Assembly (NCBI RefSeq): GCF_018613415.1
Contig: NZ_JAGGQG010000014.1
Span: forward strand, 1-64,000
DNA from: Bacillus sp. ISL-18
Lineage (GTDB): Bacteria; Bacillota; Bacilli; Bacillales; Cytobacillaceae
DNA: 64,000 nt
Direction of reading: 5' to 3'
Positions 16,087 to 23,663 of this stretch are shown piece after piece; the first letter of the stretch is position 1; the number at the start of each line of letters is the position of its first letter. Below the pieces are notes generated by a model. That model did no database searches. It worked only from the letters and a program-made list of their open reading frames with translations, and was not told where the DNA came from. The position numbers and the translations under genes were made by a program.

Positions 16087-17622
16087 TTGGTTTATAAATT
16101 ATCAGTTCTAATTACAGTATTATTTGTTCTATGGGGAGCGTTAGCACCTAAAAATTTAGGGACTATATCGAAAGAGGCATTTACTTTTACCATCAATAAC
16201 TTTGGCTGGCTGTATTTATTTTTAGCTTTGGGATTCTTACTATTTGCTTTTTATTTAGCTTTTGGCAAATTTGGAAATATACGTTTAGGTTCTGATGATG
16301 ATGAACCGGAATATTCAAACCGATCATGGTTTGCCATGCTGTTTAGTGCCGGAATGGGAATCGGCCTCGTTTTTTGGGGTGTGGCTGAACCAGTGTCCCA
16401 CTATATGGACCCTCCCTATGGGAATGCCAAAACAGCGGATGCTGCAAGGCTGGCGATCCGCTATTCCTTTTTTCACTGGGGATTGCATCCTTGGGCCATC
16501 TATACCATTATTTCTTTATCATTAGCGTATTTTCAATATCGAAAAGGCTACGCGGGACTAATAAGTTCTACCTTTTATCCGCTTTTAAAGGAAAAAGTAA
16601 AAGGTCCTATAGGAAAAGCTATAGATATCCTTTCTATTATCGCTACAGTTTTCGGGGTGGCTACTTCACTGGGGTTGGGTGCTTTACAAGTCAATGGCGG
16701 CTTATCCCATTTGCTTGGGATCTCAACATCTACCACCTGGCAAATCATTATTATCATAGTAGTCACTGTTCTATATCTGATTTCCGCAACCACTGGCCTT
16801 GATAAGGGGATATTACTGCTGAGTAATGGGAATCTCATTTTGGCGGTTGCCTTACTGTTATTGACCTTTTTTCTAGGTTCAACTTCCTTTTTATTAGATA
16901 CCTTTACAGTCAGTATTGGAGCCTACATTCAAAATCTGTTACAGATGAGTCTAAGATTAACACCTTTTCAAAATAATCCGTGGATCGGAAATTGGACCCT
17001 GTTTTACTGGGCTTGGTGGATTGCATGGGCTCCTTTTGTTGGAATGTTTATTGCAAGGGTATCAAAAGGGAGAACCATAAAAGAATTTGTTCTGGGTGTT
17101 CTGTTGATTCCAAGTTTATTTAGTTTTATCTGGTTTTCGGTTTTCGGAGGCAGCGCTTTGCATCTCGAAATGTTTGAGGGAAAAAAAATCACTGAGGCTG
17201 TACAAAACGATATTACCTCCGCTTTGTTTGTAACCCTTGAAGGATTACCGTTTGGAACGATTATGAGTATCATTACTACCCTGTTAATCGTCACCTTTTT
17301 TATTACTTCTGCCGACTCAGCCACCTTTGTTTTAGGCATGTTATCATCTGAAGGGGATCTAAATCCATCTAATCGGGTGAAGTTTTCATGGGGCATTCTT
17401 CAATCTTCCATTGCCATTGTTTTATTACTGAGCGGGGGGTTAGAAAGCCTGCAAACAGCCTCCATCGTATCCGCCTTACCGTTTGGAATTATCATGGCTC
17501 TCATGTGTGTGTCTATTTATAAAGCTTTGGACCAGGAAATCAAGATGGTCAGAAAACAGGAAAAAGACAGAAAAAAGAAGATTGAACAATTGATTAGGGA
17601 ACTGGCGGATCGCCATTCATAA
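16087..17622 (+). CDS. BCCT-family betaine/choline/carnitine transporter
   Basis: A 511-residue protein with 12 membrane segments. The substrate-site motif GMGIGLVFWGVAEP (about residues 90-103) and the BCCT signature around WAWWIAWAPFVGMFIARVSKGR near 320 are clear. The GMGIG glycine pattern is usual for sodium-coupled betaine carriers such as OpuD. It starts with TTG at 16087, a few bases after GAAGGGGGCAGGAG. The C-terminal tail is charged (KKQEKDRKKKIEQL-like), as in osmosensing members. It lies 150 bases after opuAC, so the region holds two osmolyte uptake routes. Confidence 0.92.
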   Translation: MVYKLSVLITVLFVLWGALAPKNLGTISKEAFTFTINNFGWLYLFLALGFLLFAFYLAFGKFGNIRLGSDDDEPEYSNRSWFAMLFSAGMGIGLVFWGVAEPVSHYMDPPYGNAKTADAARLAIRYSFFHWGLHPWAIYTIISLSLAYFQYRKGYAGLISSTFYPLLKEKVKGPIGKAIDILSIIATVFGVATSLGLGALQVNGGLSHLLGISTSTTWQIIIIIVVTVLYLISATTGLDKGILLLSNGNLILAVALLLLTFFLGSTSFLLDTFTVSIGAYIQNLLQMSLRLTPFQNNPWIGNWTLFYWAWWIAWAPFVGMFIARVSKGRTIKEFVLGVLLIPSLFSFIWFSVFGGSALHLEMFEGKKITEAVQNDITSALFVTLEGLPFGTIMSIITTLLIVTFFITSADSATFVLGMLSSEGDLNPSNRVKFSWGILQSSIAIVLLLSGGLESLQTASIVSALPFGIIMALMCVSIYKALDQEIKMVRKQEKDRKKKIEQLIRELADRHS

Positions 17623-17641
17623 CGAAAAGTCCTCTTAATCA

Positions 17642-17670
17642 GGGCCAAAGCCTGCCGTTGTCTTTGGCCC
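17642..17670 (+). terminator. Hairpin after the BCCT gene
   Basis: Arms GGGCCAAAG (17642-17650) and CTTTGGCCC (17662-17670) form a strong stem, but the T-run is weak (TTAATCTATTT). Confidence 0.6.
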
Positions 17671-17906
17671 TTAATCTATTTGACCCCTTTCCTGTTCACC
17701 CCAGTTATCCTTTCCTTTAGATCTTGGGACAACATGCATATGTAATAGGTTGCTCCAAGTACACCATAATGCTCTATAATAAAAACGTTGGATAAAATCT
17801 TGCTGCAATGTGAAAACAATAGAAGGAGATATGATTTAGGGGGGGAATACTACTCAAAAATTTCTCTTAGAGAAACACAGGGCATATAGAGGAGTGCATT
17901 ATAGTT

Positions 17907-18809
17907 ATGAATCAAGAATTTCTTTACGTCATTATGATCATTATGCTTGGTTATGTTTTAAGACGTTTAAGGGTCTTAAAAGAAAGCGATGGAGAAGTCA
18001 TCTCAAAAATCATTTTTAAAATCACCCTGCCAGCTTTAGTTCTTGTAACATTCGATTCTGTAAAAATAGAAACCTCTTTAATTTTGATACCAGTGATGGT
18101 CTTTATCTTTGGAATCATGACTGCATTGCTTGGTGTCCTATTTTTCAAAAACGAGAAAAGGGAACTAAAAGGTTCTTTTCTCATGCTATCCGGATTTAAT
18201 GTTGGTTTATTTGCCTTCCCTCTTGTTCATGCCATATGGGGAGTGAAGGGCTTAACCTATTTTAGTATGTTTGATGTCGGCACCTCTTTTACCGTCTTTG
18301 GGATTGCCTATATTCTAGGAAGTTATTTTTCAGAAGAAGGACTGGGTTTAAAACCAGTTGAAATTTTAAAGAGACTTAGCAAGTCGGTTCCTTTAATGAC
18401 GTATATTATTGCTAGTATTTTAAATTATAGCCATATCCATTTACCTGATCTGATCATTCATGTTGCGAAAACAATATCTGGAGCAAATATGCCATTATCC
18501 TTATTATTATTAGGGCTTTACTTAAACTTTAAGGTTGATAAACAATTAATCAAACCGATGTTAAAATTTTTAACTTTCCGCTATGGTTTAGGGCTGATTG
18601 TAGGCTTAGCATTGTACTTTTTCCTTCCATATGGTCAGATGTTTCGGTCTACCATGTTAATTGGTCTGCTGCTGCCTTGTGCGGCCTCTGCCTTAACCTT
18701 TGCAGTTGAATTTAACTATAGTACGACCCGTTTAATTGCGACTATATCAAATATAACCATATTAATTAGTATCGTCATATTGTATATATTTGCTAACTTT
18801 ATTGGGTGA
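17907..18809 (+). CDS. AEC-family transporter (auxin efflux carrier-like)
   Basis: A 300-residue membrane protein with about ten hydrophobic segments in the usual five-plus-five arrangement. Family marks are the N-terminal IMLGYVLRRLRVLKESD, the helix break with FKITLPALVLVTF and the C-terminal ANMPLSLLLLGLYLNF. Bacterial members move malate, lactate or related anions. The ATG at 17907 has GGAG 12 bases upstream, slightly far. It is upstream of and co-directional with a MarR regulator, which has its own promoter. The substrate is unknown. Confidence 0.85.
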   Translation: MNQEFLYVIMIIMLGYVLRRLRVLKESDGEVISKIIFKITLPALVLVTFDSVKIETSLILIPVMVFIFGIMTALLGVLFFKNEKRELKGSFLMLSGFNVGLFAFPLVHAIWGVKGLTYFSMFDVGTSFTVFGIAYILGSYFSEEGLGLKPVEILKRLSKSVPLMTYIIASILNYSHIHLPDLIIHVAKTISGANMPLSLLLLGLYLNFKVDKQLIKPMLKFLTFRYGLGLIVGLALYFFLPYGQMFRSTMLIGLLLPCAASALTFAVEFNYSTTRLIATISNITILISIVILYIFANFIG

Positions 18810-18861
18810 TCCTTATCCATCATGAAGGCAGTTGCTTGAATAAATGGTAATTATCTTAAAC

Positions 18862-18901
18862 GTCAACCGTGGTTGACATCTGAAAGGTTTTTTTATATAG
18901 T
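18862..18901 (+). promoter_or_regulatory. MarR gene promoter with palindromic operator
   Basis: The palindrome GTCAACC-GT-GGTTGAC (18862-18877) contains the -35 TTGACA (18873-18878). A -10 TATAGT lies at 18896-18901 after a 17-bp spacer. The next gene is a MarR regulator, so autoregulation is likely. A related palindrome lies upstream of the gene at 19648. Confidence 0.7.
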
Positions 18902-18933
18902 AGGTGGCAATGAAATGATTGGAGTGAAAACAC

Positions 18934-19380
18934 TTGAATCCGGAATTAGACTACTTGGACTTAATTGACTTATTAAGTGAGCGTCATCTTTTGCTTCGTA
19001 GAATCACAGAGAAATTGTGGAATGATAGCAGTGATATTCATATTTCCAATTCTGAATGGTTTATCATGGCGAGAATTTACAAAAAGCAGCCGACGATTGC
19101 GGATATATCAAAAAGTGTAGATATTTCGCGGCAAGCAGTCCATAAATTTATTAAAAGCCTCCAATCAAAAGAATTAGTTGAGGTAATGAACGTAAAAAAC
19201 AACAATAAAGAAAAATGCATAAAATTAACTTTATTAGGTGAAGAGTGTTATGAAAAAAATGCGGCATTAAAGGCTTCACTTGTGAAAAAAGTCACTGATA
19301 AAATTGGAGAAAAGCAAGTAGCATTCCTGAAGGATTTATTAAAATCCAATTGGGGATTAGAGGAAGCCTATATGGAGTAA
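18934..19380 (+). CDS. MarR-family transcriptional regulator
   Basis: A 148-residue winged helix-turn-helix protein. Helices around SNSEWFIMARIYKKQPTIA lead to the recognition part DISKSVDISRQAVHKFIKSLQSKELVEV (about residues 62-90), followed by the wing (KNNNKEKCIKLT). MarR proteins are dimers that bind palindromes and release on a small ligand. The start is TTG at 18934, about 10 bases after GGAG. Operator-like palindromes lie at its own promoter and at the promoter of the following small gene, so it probably controls itself and that gene. Ligand unknown. Confidence 0.85.
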   Translation: MNPELDYLDLIDLLSERHLLLRRITEKLWNDSSDIHISNSEWFIMARIYKKQPTIADISKSVDISRQAVHKFIKSLQSKELVEVMNVKNNNKEKCIKLTLLGEECYEKNAALKASLVKKVTDKIGEKQVAFLKDLLKSNWGLEEAYME

Positions 19381-19420
19381 GAGTTGAGATGATCATCCTA
19401 TGATCTCCAACTCTTTTTTT
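19381..19420 (+). terminator. Terminator of the marR gene
   Basis: GAGTTG (19381-19386) pairs with CAACTC, with AGAT/ATCT extending the stem, and is followed by seven T. Confidence 0.8.
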
Positions 19421-19522
19421 GATTACTGCTTTATTAAACTGTTTACCTGTTTAACTATTTTTTAATGTATGGAATAAATCACCATATCTCCGACATTAAA
19501 CATTTTCATACCCCTTTTTCCA

Positions 19523-19547
19523 GGATTGTAAACCTGGTTTACAATCC
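19523..19547. promoter_or_regulatory. 25-bp perfect palindrome, candidate operator
   Basis: Arms GGATTGTAAACC (19523-19534) and GGTTTACAATCC (19536-19547) flank a single T. The core GTAAACC/GGTTTAC resembles the GTCAACC/GGTTGAC core of the marR promoter palindrome. It lies about 100 bases upstream of the gene at 19648. Confidence 0.6.
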
Positions 19548-19571
19548 ATGTTACTCCTATTTTTGCGTTTT

Positions 19572-19610
19572 GTCAACCTTGTTGACAATGAAAGTGGACT
19601 TATGTACAGT
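19572..19610 (+). promoter_or_regulatory. Promoter with palindromic operator upstream of the small gene at 19648
   Basis: GTCAAC-CTT-GTTGAC (19572-19586) contains the -35 TTGACA (19582-19587). A -10 TACAGT lies at 19605-19610 after 17 bp. The arrangement repeats that of the marR promoter. Confidence 0.65.
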
Positions 19611-19647
19611 TAGAATGTGATTTTTTAAAAATTAGGAGATGTAGAAA

Positions 19648-19950
19648 ATGGAGATTGTGAAAGAGCAACATCAGCAGCTTTCTGAAGGTGAGAAAGACGA
19701 TGCGTCTCCCGCGGTGCGATTTGAGATTGGGGAAAGAGTAAAGATCAAAGTGATTGATAAAGAATCGATACAGGGAATGGAGCCTGAGGATTACTATTAT
19801 TTAAAAGGATTTGAGAGTAAAACAGGGGTTATTAGTGAACAAATGCAGAGTAAATCAGGTGCATATTCATATAGAGTTCAATTTAACGAAAATCGGTTCG
19901 GATATTTTTATAGCAAGGATCTTATTTTTAATCCTCAAAAAAACAAATAA
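19648..19950 (+). CDS. Small unknown protein, possible SH3-like fold
   Basis: A soluble 100-residue protein. After a charged N-terminal tail of about 22 residues, the rest (GERVKIKVID, DYYYLKGFESKTGVI, YRVQFNENRFGYFYSKDLIF) is rich in alternating beta-type residues and resembles small SH3-like barrels that occur in Bacilli, but I cannot name the family. AGGAG lies 10 bases before the ATG. The promoter carries a MarR-type palindrome, so it is probably under the preceding regulator. Role unknown. Confidence 0.7.
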   Translation: MEIVKEQHQQLSEGEKDDASPAVRFEIGERVKIKVIDKESIQGMEPEDYYYLKGFESKTGVISEQMQSKSGAYSYRVQFNENRFGYFYSKDLIFNPQKNK

Positions 19951-19990
19951 AAATCCTTATGAGGTTGGAAAATAGAGCCAAAGCAACGGT

Positions 19991-20033
19991 GGTGTCAGGC
20001 ACCATGTGAAAAATTCACATGGTGCCTGACACC
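19991..20033. repeat. Long perfect hairpin repeat of the GGTGTCAGGCACC type
   Basis: Perfect 20-bp arms starting GGTGTCAGGCACC (19991-20010) and ending GGTGCCTGACACC (20014-20033) enclose AAA. It fills the gap between convergent genes and abuts the M20 gene's stop codon. Its 13-base end recurs exactly at 46539-46551. Such hairpins recur between genes in Bacillus-type genomes and can act as terminators. Confidence 0.85.
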
Positions 20034-21236
20034 TTATTGCTCTAATCCATAGTAACCGCAAACGACATAACCGACTGATTTTGCTGCGACAATGAGGGCG
20101 TCTTCGTCGATATCAAATTTGGGATGGTGATTGAAATAAGGTTTTTCGACGCCTTTTGGGGTGCAGCCAATATAAAAGTAGCAGCCAGGGATTTTTTCTA
20201 AGTAGTGAGCAAAGTCATCTGAAGGTGACATCATTGGATATTCCACAACCTGCTTAATGTCAGGATCATTTGCCCCCTCAAGGCTGGCTTTCACTCCTGC
20301 TGTAACCTCTGGATGATTATACAAAGGCGGATAATCAGATGTATAGGTTAATTCACATTGCACGCCAAATTCAGCTTCCATCCCGCTGACAATGCGGCGA
20401 ACTTCCTTTTCTATTAACTCTTTTGTTTCTCCTGTCATGTATCGAATATCCCCTTCAAGCCCGACACGATCTTTAATCACATTAAAGGTTCCTTTTCCGT
20501 CAAATGAACCAATAGTGATGACCCCCATATCAAAAGGATTTAAACGGCGGCTAATAATCGTCTGTACGGCTGTCACAAAATAGGAACCGGCAACAATAGC
20601 ATCATTGGCCATATGCGGGGAAGAGCCATGTCCCCCCACCCCTTGTATACCCAATTTAAAATAGGATCTACCCGCCATAGAATAGCCGCTGTGGTATCCC
20701 ACAAAACCTGCCGGATTCAGTGGAAGTAAGTGAATTCCAAAAATAGTGTCCAAATCATCAAGTGCTCCAGAGTCAACAATGCTTTTTGCACCGCCTGGCG
20801 GGACTTCTTCGGCATGTTGATGAATGATTTTGATGGTACCAGGCAGCTCATTTTTTAATCGAATCAGACAATCAGCAAGGATCATTAAGTAAGCAGTATG
20901 TCCATCATGGGCACATGCATGCATGACCCCTTCATTCTTCGATTTAAAGGGAAGCTCCGTTTCTTCTAAAATCGGCAGGGCATCAAAATCAGCACGAAGT
21001 CCAATCGTTTTCCCCGGCTTTCCACCTTTGATGGTCACGATAATCCCATGACCATTCCCAACATTGGATTGAACTTCTACATCTTTTTCCTTATAGAAAT
21101 CCAAAATATATTGAGCTGTTTTTTCCTCGTGAAAAGATAATTCAGGGTTTTCATGTAAATATCGGCGAATTTGAATCATTTCTTCTTGCCGAGCTTCTAA
21201 CATGTCCATTAATTGTTTTCTCATGTTTCTTAACAT
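20034..21236 (-). CDS. M20-family amidohydrolase (aminoacylase/hippurate hydrolase type)
   Basis: A cytoplasmic metallopeptidase-like enzyme of about 400 residues, cutting an N-acyl or similar amide from an amino acid. Two-metal motifs are HACAHDGHTA near residue 105, the catalytic pair in HQHAEEVPPGG near 140, the IHLLP His near 170 and the C-terminal DDFAHYLEKIPGCYFYIG; the dimerisation domain holds GGHGSSPH near 200. I chose the ATG at 21234-21236 (MLRNMRK) because GGAG precedes it by 5 bases; the frame is open from 21251 and a start at MRKQLM is possible. Single-gene unit. The true substrate is unknown; length and motifs fit amhX/yhaA/hipO relatives. Confidence 0.85.
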   Translation of the reverse strand: MLRNMRKQLMDMLEARQEEMIQIRRYLHENPELSFHEEKTAQYILDFYKEKDVEVQSNVGNGHGIIVTIKGGKPGKTIGLRADFDALPILEETELPFKSKNEGVMHACAHDGHTAYLMILADCLIRLKNELPGTIKIIHQHAEEVPPGGAKSIVDSGALDDLDTIFGIHLLPLNPAGFVGYHSGYSMAGRSYFKLGIQGVGGHGSSPHMANDAIVAGSYFVTAVQTIISRRLNPFDMGVITIGSFDGKGTFNVIKDRVGLEGDIRYMTGETKELIEKEVRRIVSGMEAEFGVQCELTYTSDYPPLYNHPEVTAGVKASLEGANDPDIKQVVEYPMMSPSDDFAHYLEKIPGCYFYIGCTPKGVEKPYFNHHPKFDIDEDALIVAAKSVGYVVCGYYGLEQ

Positions 21237-21251
21237 CCTTTCTCCATACAT

Positions 21252-21592
21252 GCTCAGAGTCTCTACTCAAGTCCTCTACCTTCCCTTCCTTTCTCATCCT
21301 TATGCTTCCCTTTTTTTTAAAACTGCACGGTGCCAAGTCTAGGCCTGCAAGAAATGTCTAAAACTTTTTGAACAGCTGGAAAAATGTCCTTCCATAATAC
21401 TAATAATTTGCGTTCTACCATTGATCTGGGGACGGATTAGTCTGAAATCACGGAATCTTGACTACCGTATTATAGGTAAAGTACAATGAGTGGGTATATT
21501 TTCCTGAAGCCTTCAATAGGGAAATATTGAATTAATTGAATTTCTAAGATACCCTTGAAATTGTTAACTTATAGACAGGAAGGTGTAAAAAT
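21252..21592. other. Intergenic region before the NACHT cassette
   Basis: About 340 bases between divergent genes. A good promoter for the cassette lies at 21458-21487 (listed). A T-rich patch lies at 21300-21318. No ORF or long hairpin was found. Confidence 0.5.
21458..21487 (+). promoter_or_regulatory. Candidate promoter of the NACHT cassette
   Basis: TTGACT (21458-21463), 18-bp spacer, TACAAT (21482-21487), about 105 bases before the first gene. No clear promoter was seen inside the cassette, whose first four genes touch or overlap. Confidence 0.6.
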
Positions 21593-22405
21593 ATGGCAAT
21601 TGTACTTGCGTCCATTCTAGATGCAGATTGGTCGAAATTATCTGATGAAATACGTGATGTGGATCGTGCAGGAGTAGATGGTTTTAGTATTGATATTATG
21701 GATGGGCAATTTGTTCCAAGAACAACATTTGGGCCAAAAGATGTCTCTGTTATTAGGAATTTAACAAATGTACCTATTGAAGTCCATTTAATGGTTAGTA
21801 ATCCAGAGAACCATGTTGAAATGTATTGTGATGCTGGAGCAGATCAGGTGGTTTTTCATATAGAGGCTGCGAATGACCCACTCTCTATTATTGACTCCAT
21901 CCACGCGCGGGGTATACGGGCAGGTATCGCTATTCTTAAAGAAACACCCCTCGATAAAATATCGAATGCTGTACTCAAGTCGATAGATGCACTAACAATC
22001 ATGTCCGTTACTGTAGGATTTGGCGGTCAAAAGCCATCTTCCGAAACAGTTCAGCGTATTATTGAAATTAGAGAGCGAGCCAAAGAGATAAACCCTAATC
22101 TTTTCATCGTTATTGATGGTGGAATGAAGCCGGATAATTGTTCGGAATTTGTTCAGGCAGGTGCTGATGCAGTTGTAATTGGGACAGGTATCTATCACGC
22201 TTCAAATTATGATGAAGCGATTAAAATTACCCATCAAAATATTGATCCGAATGAACCGGTCTCAAAGAAACGTATAGAGGGCTTGCTTGCCACACCAAGT
22301 GAAAAACTAGCAAATGACTTGGAAAGAAGAAAGCGTTTGGAAAAAATACGAATCGACCACGAAATACCCTTAGAATCATGGGACCCATTAAATTCGAAGA
22401 GGTAA
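21593..22405 (+). CDS. Ribulose-phosphate 3-epimerase-like TIM-barrel protein with C-terminal extension
   Basis: A 270-residue protein whose first 215 residues follow the Rpe fold: ASILDADWSKL at 6-16, FSIDIMDGQFVP at 31-42, EVHLMV at 63-68, MSVTVGFGGQKP at 137-148 and VIDGGM at 173-178. Rpe swaps D-ribulose 5-phosphate and D-xylulose 5-phosphate using a metal held by two His and two Asp. Here His65, Asp34 and Asp175 stay, but the first metal His is Ser32. The ATG follows AGGAAGGTG. The charged tail of about 50 residues is not in housekeeping Rpe. The gene opens the NACHT cassette, so a specialised phosphosugar role is likely. Confidence 0.8.
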   Translation: MAIVLASILDADWSKLSDEIRDVDRAGVDGFSIDIMDGQFVPRTTFGPKDVSVIRNLTNVPIEVHLMVSNPENHVEMYCDAGADQVVFHIEAANDPLSIIDSIHARGIRAGIAILKETPLDKISNAVLKSIDALTIMSVTVGFGGQKPSSETVQRIIEIRERAKEINPNLFIVIDGGMKPDNCSEFVQAGADAVVIGTGIYHASNYDEAIKITHQNIDPNEPVSKKRIEGLLATPSEKLANDLERRKRLEKIRIDHEIPLESWDPLNSKR

Positions 22406-22409
22406 GAGT

Positions 22410-22955
22410 ATGATGCAAATAATAGGAATTGTAGCAACTTTAGTATCTATTGTTACTGGGGTTGCTGCAATTGCAAAGGGTACTTATAAGTTTTTTAAAA
22501 AGAGGGACGAACAAAAAAAATTAGCCATAGTTAAAGCCCAAAAAACTGCACAGGCTGAAACAGATACAGCACTTAGAATAAAAATGCTCATGCAATCAAG
22601 TGAAATCATCGATGTTCCGACTATTTCAATGATCCCATTGTTGGGGAAAGATGATAGTGAATTTGGTTATCTTAGCAGCGATAATATTTCAGAATGGCGA
22701 ACGAATCTTAGAAGGAAACTGATTTGTCCTTTTTGGGCAACGAACCTAAGTTCCAATGAGTTAGGGCTTGTTAAGAGAGTAATGCCTTTAACAAATGAAT
22801 CTGATATGTTGACGTTACAAGTGACGATAAAAGAGGAAAATGTGGTCTGGGATGTAAAAGATACTTATCCTGCGGACCGTTTATCTAATAATGCACTGTT
22901 ACTACAACATTATCGTACTAAATTCCTGTTTGAAGATGAGGAGAGAATTGTATAA
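22410..22955 (+). CDS. Membrane-anchored protein of unknown function
   Basis: A 181-residue protein with one N-terminal membrane segment (IIGIVATLVSIVTGVAAIAK), a basic stop (FFKKRDEQKK) and a helical stalk to about residue 65. The rest is a soluble domain facing the cytoplasm by the positive-inside rule; I do not recognise it. AAGAGG lies 7 bases upstream and the gene starts four bases after the epimerase-like stop; its own stop abuts the methyltransferase ATG. The packing suggests the products work together. A membrane effector or adaptor is possible but unproven. Confidence 0.75.
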   Translation: MMQIIGIVATLVSIVTGVAAIAKGTYKFFKKRDEQKKLAIVKAQKTAQAETDTALRIKMLMQSSEIIDVPTISMIPLLGKDDSEFGYLSSDNISEWRTNLRRKLICPFWATNLSSNELGLVKRVMPLTNESDMLTLQVTIKEENVVWDVKDTYPADRLSNNALLLQHYRTKFLFEDEERIV

Positions 22956-23663
22956 ATGGAATCAAATGTTTTTTCGCCGGTCCGGCATCGTTATGCCCTT
23001 GCTTTTAAAGAAATAGATGACAATAATCCTCAAATATTGGATGTAGGCGGTTATGTTTCACGAGCCGCCTTGGTGATGGACCACTTTGAATCATTTGATT
23101 ATAAATCAATTAATGTCGGTACAGCTTGGTATAATAATGAACAATGTGATTACCTATATGATGGGGTGACAATACCGTTTGATGATCAAACATTTGATTT
23201 TACGATTTCGGTTGATTGTATTGAGCACCTTCCATCAGAGGGCCGTGAGAAATTTGTAAACGAAATGATCAGAGTTTCCAAAAAAGCGGCCATCATCGTT
23301 TCACCGTTTCGTAGGTTAGATCATGAAACGGAGGAAAGATATGTGCTGGATGTGTGTGCAAGATTCGGAATTAAGGCACCGCCATCATTAGTGGAGCATG
23401 AGTTATACGGTTTACCTACATATGAGGAGCTTCAAGAGTTTGTTAATAAGAATTCTGGCATGTTAAAATTTGCAACCGTAAAACGTGATTATTGGTCCCT
23501 TCAGATGGCGATGCTTTGGAATACAATAGCTTTAAGAGGAAACAGTGATCAGGTGAATAGAAAACTTCAAACTTTTCAAGAAGAATTGCTCTCCAACCAA
23601 AATGTACATTTAGATGTGAATAATGCTTACCGATGTGTATTAGTTTTTAGGAGAAAGCCATGA
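22956..23663 (+). CDS. Class I SAM-dependent methyltransferase
   Basis: A 235-residue Rossmann-fold methyltransferase. Motif I appears as ILDVGGYVSRAAL near residue 27, an acidic strand end near 68 (CDYLYDG) and the FDFTISVDCIEHLP block (about 82-95), which matches the motif IV/post-I pattern of methyltransferase domain 11. The region after 130 (RRLDHETEERYVLDV) is as in enzymes of sugar or surface-glycan pathways, but no acceptor can be named. The start codon abuts the preceding stop and the last codon overlaps the NACHT gene ATG by four bases. Weak ribosome site (GAGGAG about 12 bases upstream), so coupling is likely. Confidence 0.85.
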   Translation: MESNVFSPVRHRYALAFKEIDDNNPQILDVGGYVSRAALVMDHFESFDYKSINVGTAWYNNEQCDYLYDGVTIPFDDQTFDFTISVDCIEHLPSEGREKFVNEMIRVSKKAAIIVSPFRRLDHETEERYVLDVCARFGIKAPPSLVEHELYGLPTYEELQEFVNKNSGMLKFATVKRDYWSLQMAMLWNTIALRGNSDQVNRKLQTFQEELLSNQNVHLDVNNAYRCVLVFRRKP

